Source: Chthonomonas sp. UBA6659 (lineage in GTDB: Bacteria; Armatimonadota; Fimbriimonadia; Fimbriimonadales; Fimbriimonadaceae). From it: a DNA stretch of 10,659 nt. Below, one piece after another: positions 6,695 to 10,659 of this stretch. The notes beneath the pieces were generated by a model, which was given only the letters and a program-made list of their open reading frames with translations, was not told the origin of the DNA and ran no database searches. The translations under genes and the position numbers were made by a program. Every line of letters begins with the position of its first letter. Position 1 is the first letter of the stretch. The stretch spans positions 1-10,659 of the forward strand of contig DKKT01000020.1 of assembly GCA_002455425.1 (NCBI GenBank), in the 5' to 3' direction.

Positions 6695-7450
6695 ATGAAG
6701 CTCAGCAGTCTGACCATTTTTCTGATCGGGCTCTCGATCAGCTTGATCATCCTCGCTGCAGGTCTCTTCGGGTTCTTTGGTGCCGAAGGTACGGGTTTCC
6801 TGCCGAACCGTGCGGAAATCGCGATGCAGAAGGAGTACATCCAGCAGCTCAAGGATGAAGCGAACAAGATGCCGCAGGCGCTCCGAAGGGTCGAGAAAGC
6901 CAAGGCGCTCGTCGAGGAGGTCGGTGCGAACTGGCAGCAGGTCGTGGCGACCAACACTCCGCCCCCCGGCATGATCGACCTCGATGTCCCGGCCTGGCAA
7001 CTGACCAAGGATGCGCGCGGCTTCCGCAACAACGTTCAGCGCGCCGTGAATGCCCAGGTGAAGGTGGGCGGCGTGACCGTCATCAGCGGTCCGTTCGTTC
7101 CGTTCACGTCCGAGTCCGCCACGAGTATCGTCGCCAACGACTTCAATTACCCGGCTCTCGGCTTCCCCGTCGCGATCTGGGATTTCGGGACGGTGACGGT
7201 TCGCGGGACCTTCGAGCAGATCTCGGCGAACGTTTCGGGCTGGAAGGATATGCCGAATTTCTTGGCGGTTGCGGACGGTTTGCAGATCACAGGCACTTCG
7301 CCGATGCTCACCGCGACCTATAATCTGAGTATGGTTGCCTTTATCCGCGGCAACCAGATCTTCCCGCCGGTGCCGGAGGGAGCAGGTGGCGGCGGTACGG
7401 CCCCCGGCGGTGGCGGTATGCCAGGTCCGGGACGAGCGCCGGGCGGCTAG
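6695..7450 (+). CDS. pilO: Type IV pilus assembly protein PilO
   Basis: PilO is the inner-membrane partner of PilN. In this 251-residue protein a membrane helix spans about 7-28, followed by a coiled-coil region of charged helices (about 38-75) and a periplasmic domain. The strand-helix unit DFGTVTVRGTFEQISANVSGW (from 163) is the recognisable ferredoxin-like core of PilO. The C-terminal 24 residues (228-251) are Gly/Pro-rich and probably disordered. AGGAGG (6678-6683) sits 11 nt before the ATG, inside the end of pilN, and there are only 3 bp between the genes. Sequence identity within the family is low, so the call leans on topology and position between PilN and PilP, which is the conserved order. 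Confidence 0.85.
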   Translation: MKLSSLTIFLIGLSISLIILAAGLFGFFGAEGTGFLPNRAEIAMQKEYIQQLKDEANKMPQALRRVEKAKALVEEVGANWQQVVATNTPPPGMIDLDVPAWQLTKDARGFRNNVQRAVNAQVKVGGVTVISGPFVPFTSESATSIVANDFNYPALGFPVAIWDFGTVTVRGTFEQISANVSGWKDMPNFLAVADGLQITGTSPMLTATYNLSMVAFIRGNQIFPPVPEGAGGGGTAPGGGGMPGPGRAPGG

Positions 7451-7487
7451 GTGTAACACGATGTTCGGGACAAGGATCAAAACAGAC

Positions 7488-8225
7488 ATGAACGCGCAAC
7501 ATCGAACAGGCTTGTGGGCTTTGGCCGGAGTCTTCGGGCTCTTCGCGGCAGGTTGCGGCGGTGGAATCTCGACCGACGACATGCCGTCCGGCCCGACCTC
7601 CGTCCCCGCCAAAGCGAAGGAACAGCCGAACGTGACGGCTGAGGCAGGTATCCCCGTCGGCGTCACCGGAAACGGCTTCGCGGACACGATGGAAGTCGCC
7701 AAGGCCAAGAACTTCGCGATCCGCGAGGATCCGTTCGCCTTGCGGCCGAACGAGGTGCGCTACAACAACTCGCAGCGCAGCGACCGGCTTCTCGGTGACC
7801 TCGGCGGATTCATTACGGTTTGGGAACCGCCGGAGGAGAAGCCGGATCCCGAGCAGATTCGCGAGCCTCAACCCTATCGACGCCTTGCCGGCGTCATCTT
7901 GGGTGATGCGGTCCTCGCCCTCATCGAAATGGAAGACGGCAACACCTACATGGTCCGGCCCGGCATGCAGATTCCGAACTCGGAGTGGTCGGTCTATTCG
8001 ATTACCGCCGAGCGAGCCATTCTGCGACGCAAGGGCAACAAGCTGCCGACGGAAGTCGCCGTGAACCTCGAATCGCCCCAGCAACCGCGCGGCGGTGGTG
8101 GCGGCGGCGGCAACGAGGGTGGCAATACCAATCCCGGCGAGTCCGGACCGGCCCCCGGCGGAGGCCCGTCCCGTGGCGGGATGGAAGGTGGCGGTGGCGG
8201 CGGTAGCGCCGGCCGGGCAAACTGA
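7488..8225 (+). CDS. pilP: Type IV pilus assembly lipoprotein PilP
   Basis: PilP is an inner-membrane-anchored lipoprotein that bridges PilN/PilO to the N-terminal domains of the PilQ secretin. The signal sequence runs from Met1 to Gly22 with the lipobox-like LFAAGC, so Cys23 is the likely lipidated residue. Residues 129-200 carry the PilP core beta-domain: PYRRLAGVILGDAVLALIEM, then an acidic turn, VRPGMQIPNSEWSVYSI and a last strand. A long Gly-rich tail (201-245) follows and is not usual for PilP. The ATG at 7488 is preferred because AAGGA lies 11 nt upstream and it gives a compact lipoprotein signal. An in-frame ATG at 7461 would add nine residues. The gene starts 37 bp after pilO and ends 47 bp before the pilQ start. 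Confidence 0.86.
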   Translation: MNAQHRTGLWALAGVFGLFAAGCGGGISTDDMPSGPTSVPAKAKEQPNVTAEAGIPVGVTGNGFADTMEVAKAKNFAIREDPFALRPNEVRYNNSQRSDRLLGDLGGFITVWEPPEEKPDPEQIREPQPYRRLAGVILGDAVLALIEMEDGNTYMVRPGMQIPNSEWSVYSITAERAILRRKGNKLPTEVAVNLESPQQPRGGGGGGGNEGGNTNPGESGPAPGGGPSRGGMEGGGGGGSAGRAN

Positions 8226-8272
8226 CGAAACGAATTCGACAACGGTCCTTCTAAGCGTTTGGAGGAAATAGA

Positions 8273-9391
8273 ATGAAGAAACTGCAGCTACTTGCGGCAA
8301 TGGCGGTTCTGGGAGCGACCCTTTTCGGTGCGCCGGTGTCCGCGTTTGCGCAGAACGACCCCAAAGACAAGATCATCGCTGAGCTCAACCTCGACCAGGC
8401 TGACGTGCGCGACGGGCTGAAGATTCTCTTCCGCCAGGTCGGTGTGTCCTACTCGGTCGATCCGGGCGTCCAGGGCACGGTCACGGTCAGCCTCAAGAAC
8501 ACCCCGTTCGAGACGGCGCTCCGGAGCTTGCTTGGCCAAGTCAACGCGACCTACCGCGTCGAAGGCGGGATCTACTACATCGTCGTCAAGCAGGAAGACA
8601 AGCCGATCGATGGCGGAAGCCCGACCGATAGCCTGCCCACCACGGCGAGCAATCCGATTCGCCGCATCAAGATTCGTAGCGCCGACCCGGCCTTGATCTT
8701 CGCCCTCATCAGTGGCGACTTCCGAACCGACGTCCAGCTTCAGCCTGAGTCCAGCACCATGATCGGTGGCGGCTTCGGTGGCGGCTTCGGCGGCGGTGGC
8801 GGCGGTTTTGGCAACAGCGGCGGCGGCTTCGGTGGCGGCGGCGGTGGCGCTCGCGGTGCCATGCCGGCGCAGGTCGTCGGCGAAGGCCAGGGTCAGGTCA
8901 AATTCTTCAACCCGTCGAAGGGCTTTGGCTTCATCGCCCGCGACGATGGCGGTGAAGACGTGTTCGTGCACATCAGCGCGGTCGAACAGGCGGGGCTGCA
9001 GGGCCTGGCCTCGGGCCAGCCGCTCGGCTTCACGCTCGTCGAACGCAACGGCAAGGTGTCGGCCATCGATCTCAAGATCGAAGGCGAACCGATGCCCGTC
9101 GAGGAATTTGCCCCGCGTCCGCGCGAGGATCGTCCCGCCGCTGGCGGTGCACGCGGTCGGCGTCAGCTGACCGGCGAACGCACGTCGGGCACGGTGAAGT
9201 TCTTCAACACGACCAAGGGTTTCGGTTTCATCGCGCGCGATGACGGACAGGCGGATGCCTTCGTCCACATCAGCGCGGTGCAGCGCGCCGGCATGGCGGG
9301 CCTCGAAGAAGGCGACCGCGTCGCTTTCGATATCGAGGTCGATGATCGCGGCAAATTCGCCGCGGTGAATCTCCAGCCGACGCAGGACTGA
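8273..9391 (+). CDS. Fused ORF: PilQ N-terminus joined to double cold-shock protein (probable chimera)
   Basis: The frame encodes 372 residues and starts as PilQ. GGAGGA (8261-8266) precedes the ATG, a Sec signal peptide runs 1-26 (cleavage AFA/Q), and a secretin/TonB short N-terminal (STN) domain spans about 36-105. A second domain begins at NPIRRIKIRSADPALIFALI (about 127). After TMIG it enters a Gly/Phe-rich stretch (165-195) and emerges as a protein with two cold-shock domains (about 203-270 and 304-370), a module that binds RNA or single-stranded DNA in the cytoplasm. The outer-membrane pore domain of PilQ, several hundred residues, is missing. A complete pilQ would belong to the pilMNOP operon. 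The second half matches, as I recall, sphingomonad proteins whose own N-terminus is glycine-rich. An assembly join within the repeat is the most likely cause and a true fusion is the less likely alternative. Confidence 0.75.
   Translation: MKKLQLLAAMAVLGATLFGAPVSAFAQNDPKDKIIAELNLDQADVRDGLKILFRQVGVSYSVDPGVQGTVTVSLKNTPFETALRSLLGQVNATYRVEGGIYYIVVKQEDKPIDGGSPTDSLPTTASNPIRRIKIRSADPALIFALISGDFRTDVQLQPESSTMIGGGFGGGFGGGGGGFGNSGGGFGGGGGGARGAMPAQVVGEGQGQVKFFNPSKGFGFIARDDGGEDVFVHISAVEQAGLQGLASGQPLGFTLVERNGKVSAIDLKIEGEPMPVEEFAPRPREDRPAAGGARGRRQLTGERTSGTVKFFNTTKGFGFIARDDGQADAFVHISAVQRAGMAGLEEGDRVAFDIEVDDRGKFAAVNLQPTQD
8762..8858 (+). repeat. GGC/GGT glycine-rich repeat, putative join point
   Basis: This is a low-complexity tract of GGC, GGT and TTC codons with repeated units such as GGTGGCGGCTTC. 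It encodes residues 165-195, in which Gly is interrupted only by Phe, one Asn-Ser pair and a final Ala-Arg. Similar GGC/GGT runs occur in pilN, pilO and pilP of this window. The identity of the protein changes across it from secretin to cold-shock protein, so any junction between two genomes must lie in or next to it. The exact base cannot be located from the sequence. Confidence 0.75.
8861..9391 (+). other. Double cold-shock-domain region (3' part of a separate gene)
   Basis: From Met197 of the fused frame onward the sequence is a tandem cold-shock protein. Domain 1 has KGFGFI at 216-221 (RNP1) and VFVHI at 230-234 (RNP2). Domain 2 has KGFGFI at 315-320 and FVHI at 330-333. A charged linker (about 270-303, rich in Pro, Arg and Glu) joins them and carries the phrase RRQLTGER. 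Such two-domain proteins with a glycine-rich start are, to my knowledge, common in Sphingomonadales. The native start codon and N-terminus are probably lost at the join. The ATG at 8861 is the only Met between the Gly-rich tract and the first domain, but it is unlikely to be the native start. Cold-shock proteins bind nucleic acid and melt RNA secondary structure. Confidence 0.85.
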
Positions 9392-9413
9392 TTCGGCGTC
9401 CACCGGATGAACG

Positions 9414-9445
9414 AAGGGCGGCCCTGCAAAGGGCCGCCCTTTTTC
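9414..9445 (+). terminator. Intrinsic terminator of the cold-shock gene
   Basis: A perfect 12-bp stem (AAGGGCGGCCCT, 9414-9425, with 9430-9441) closes on a GCAA tetraloop and runs into TTTTTCG. It lies 23 bp after the cold-shock stop and 22 bp before the convergent dps stop. The flanking ACGAA/TTCGT also pairs, so the hairpin may work in both directions, although the T-run is on the plus strand. Confidence 0.9.
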
Positions 9446-9466
9446 GTTGCCCGTTTGCGCGGATCG

Positions 9467-9919
9467 TCAGTCTAGGGTGGCGTTCAGAAACCAGATCCGC
9501 TGCTGGGTTTCGTCGGCCCAGCCGTCGACCAGGCCGCTCGTCGCAATGTCGCCATCGGCTTCGCCTGCCGCCTTGGCGTCCTTGAGCTGCGCGAGCAGCG
9601 TCTCGTTGTCGGCGGCAAGGTTGCGCACCATGGTTTCGGCGTCGACGCTCGCCGCGTCGTCATCCTTGATCGACTGGCGGCGGCTGATGTCGCCGATCGA
9701 GCGGAGCGTCGCGGCGCCATTCTTGCGCACGCGCTCGGCGATCAGGTCGGTCGTCGCGAGGATCTGGGCCGCCTGTTCGTCGAACAGCAGATGCAGACTG
9801 CGAAAGCTGGGCCCCTTGACGTGCCAATGATAATTTTTGGTCTTCAGATAGAGTGCGAAACTGTCGGCGAGCAGCGCGTTCAGCGCATCCGCAACGGCAG
9901 GCTGATTCTTGTTGGACAT
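9467..9919 (-). CDS. dps: Dps family DNA-binding ferritin-like protein
   Basis: Dps assembles a 12-subunit cage that oxidises and stores iron with peroxide, protecting DNA during oxidative stress and starvation. The 150-residue product is a single ferritin-like four-helix domain. The inter-subunit ferroxidase ligands are all present by alignment to E. coli Dps: His31 (in YHWHVKG), His43, Asp47, Asp58 and Glu62. The N-terminal tail before the first helix is short (about 10 residues) with only one lysine (Lys4), so DNA binding through a basic tail is not obvious. The start at 9919-9917 has AGGAGG (9932-9927) with a 7-nt spacer. The longer frame upstream lacks support. The gene converges with the cold-shock gene and has its own upstream regulatory region. 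Confidence 0.92.
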   Translation of the reverse strand: MSNKNQPAVADALNALLADSFALYLKTKNYHWHVKGPSFRSLHLLFDEQAAQILATTDLIAERVRKNGAATLRSIGDISRRQSIKDDDAASVDAETMVRNLAADNETLLAQLKDAKAAGEADGDIATSGLVDGWADETQQRIWFLNATLD

Positions 9920-9949
9920 GGGAAAGCCTCCTTTTTCTGCTTCCCGGCC

Positions 9950-10015
9950 AATATAGGGCCGCGGCGGCAAAGCTTCCCATGAAGCCTGTTCGATGCTGTG
10001 ATCGATAAAATCGAT
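9950..10015 (-). promoter_or_regulatory. dps promoter region with OxyR/LysR-type palindrome
   Basis: A perfect palindrome-type box, ATCGAT-AAA-ATCGAT (10001-10015), contains the LysR-family T-N11-A pattern in the form ATCG-N7-CGAT, reported for some OxyR sites. On the minus strand a TATATT (9955-9950) could be the -10. With a start near 9943 the box would centre at about -65, the usual position of an OxyR recognition site. No good -35 is visible, consistent with an activated promoter. The regulator is inferred. Confidence 0.4.
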
Positions 10016-10042
10016 TACTGGGCGCTGTAATCGGAATATCCG

Positions 10043-10606
10043 TCAGAGACCAAAGGCGCGCATCGCGGCATTGAGGCCCCATAGCGCGAGGATCGCGGCG
10101 CTCATCGGCCGCGCGATCCGTGCCGCGGCCTGATCGGCCAGCGTGGCGCCAAAGGCGAGGAAGGGGACCAACGACAGCGTCCAGCCGATCAGCCCCCCCG
10201 CGGCCGCCCACAGCCCCGCCCCACTCGTCGCCGCCAGCGCGCCGATCAGGAAATGGCTGCGGTCGCCGAGTTGGGCCAGAAACAGGCGTACCGCGAGCGA
10301 GGGCAACGGAGCTTCCTCGATACTCTGGACCGCCGGGCCGAGGCGCCCCCGCCAGACGAGCGCGACCGCCGCACCGAGCAACGCGAAGGCGAGCAGCAGC
10401 GCCACGATACCCTGACCGATCACCCGGTTTGCTGCCGTCCCCGCGACCGCCGCGATGGTCGCATTGGCCACAAAGGCGGCAAAGGCAATCGCGACGACGG
10501 CGCGGCGATCCCCGCGCGCCGCCATCACCTGCGACAGCAAACGTCCGGTTCGGCCATCGGCATTGGCAAGCAATACTGCGACGAGGGCAAGCATGATGGC
10601 ATCCAT
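10043..10606 (-). CDS. TMEM165/GDT1 family (UPF0016) membrane protein, divergent
   Basis: This is a 187-residue, strongly hydrophobic inner-membrane protein with about six predicted membrane helices arranged as two similar halves, the layout of the UPF0016/GDT1 cation transporter family (Mn2+ or Ca2+ export). The family's paired E-x-G-D-(K/R)-(T/S) motifs are recognisable but altered. The first reads NADGRT at 15-20, with the Glu gone and Gly-Asp inverted. The second reads QLGDRS at 112-117, keeping only Asp115 of the acidic pair. Transport activity may be lost or changed. The ATG at 10606 starts the conserved MDAIMLALVA helix. The frame stays open to the window edge, so a slightly earlier start is possible. 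The stop lies 123 bp upstream of dps and points the same way. Confidence 0.78.
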   Translation of the reverse strand: MDAIMLALVAVLLANADGRTGRLLSQVMAARGDRRAVVAIAFAAFVANATIAAVAGTAANRVIGQGIVALLLAFALLGAAVALVWRGRLGPAVQSIEEAPLPSLAVRLFLAQLGDRSHFLIGALAATSGAGLWAAAGGLIGWTLSLVPFLAFGATLADQAAARIARPMSAAILALWGLNAAMRAFGL

Positions 10607-10659
10607 GACGACCAGCCTACTCCAGCTTTGGCGGCGAAGAAACGGGGCGGCAGAAGCAT

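Noticed and set aside
5816..7708. Minus-strand open frame of 630 residues opposite pilN, pilO and the start of pilP
   Set aside because: It spans several sense genes and their boundaries, with composition typical of an antisense shadow.
8288..9403. Minus-strand open frame of 371 residues opposite the fused pilQ/cold-shock frame
   Set aside because: It is antisense to two well-recognised proteins and crosses the suspected join. No domain is visible.
10617..10658. Possible 3' end of another minus-strand gene (13 codons ending in PPKLE, then TAG)
   Set aside because: Too short to tell from chance. It would fit an upstream gene ending 10 bp before the GDT1-like start but cannot be supported here.

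Overview
The window reads as two unrelated pieces of DNA joined inside one open reading frame. Positions 1 to about 8,760 carry a GC-rich bacterial chromosome segment with a type IV pilus alignment operon (pilM-pilN-pilO-pilP and the start of pilQ). From about 8,860 to the end the content looks alphaproteobacterial, most like sphingomonads: a double cold-shock-domain protein, a Dps protein and a short GDT1-family membrane protein. The source of the left piece cannot be fixed from sequence alone. A diderm with a pilMNOPQ operon is certain, and an Armatimonadota-like lineage is my guess from the protein style.

Left piece. A type II thymidine kinase gene (60-662, minus) overlaps the stop of a TPR protein gene (659-1534, minus) by four bases (GTGA). 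A CHAD-domain protein (1568-2356, plus) diverges from the TPR gene across only 33 bp. It is followed by a solute-binding lipoprotein of a carbohydrate ABC transporter (2392-3765, plus) with no permease or ATPase gene beside it. A strong UUCG-capped hairpin (3774-3805) separates it from a convergent gene for a small secreted protein of unknown function (3821-4255, minus). A 289-bp intergenic region holds a good sigma-70-type promoter (TTGACA, 18-nt spacer, extended -10), then pilM, pilN, pilO, pilP and the 5' part of pilQ. These genes are tightly packed (ATGA overlap, 3-bp gap) and encode the inner-membrane alignment complex (PilM in the cytoplasm, PilN and PilO in the membrane, PilP as a lipoprotein) that links the pilus motor to the PilQ secretin.

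Junction. The pilQ frame gives a signal peptide, one secretin/TonB N-terminal domain and the start of a second domain. It then enters a Gly-Phe-rich stretch (8762-8858) and leaves it as a double cold-shock protein. The secretin pore domain is absent. A cytoplasmic nucleic-acid-binding module behind a Sec signal peptide makes no biological sense. Glycine-rich GGC/GGT repeats are present in the left-hand pil genes and are also, as far as I recall, typical of the N-terminus of sphingomonad double cold-shock proteins. The simplest explanation is an assembly chimera at the repeat, for example from a metagenome or mixed culture. A real gene fusion cannot be excluded without reads.

Right piece. The cold-shock gene and dps converge on a strong intrinsic terminator (9414-9445). 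Upstream of dps is a perfect palindrome of the OxyR/LysR type (10001-10015). The GDT1-like gene (10043-10606, minus) has lost most of the acidic residues of the family's two signature motifs. No rRNA, tRNA, CRISPR array, transposase or attachment site was seen.
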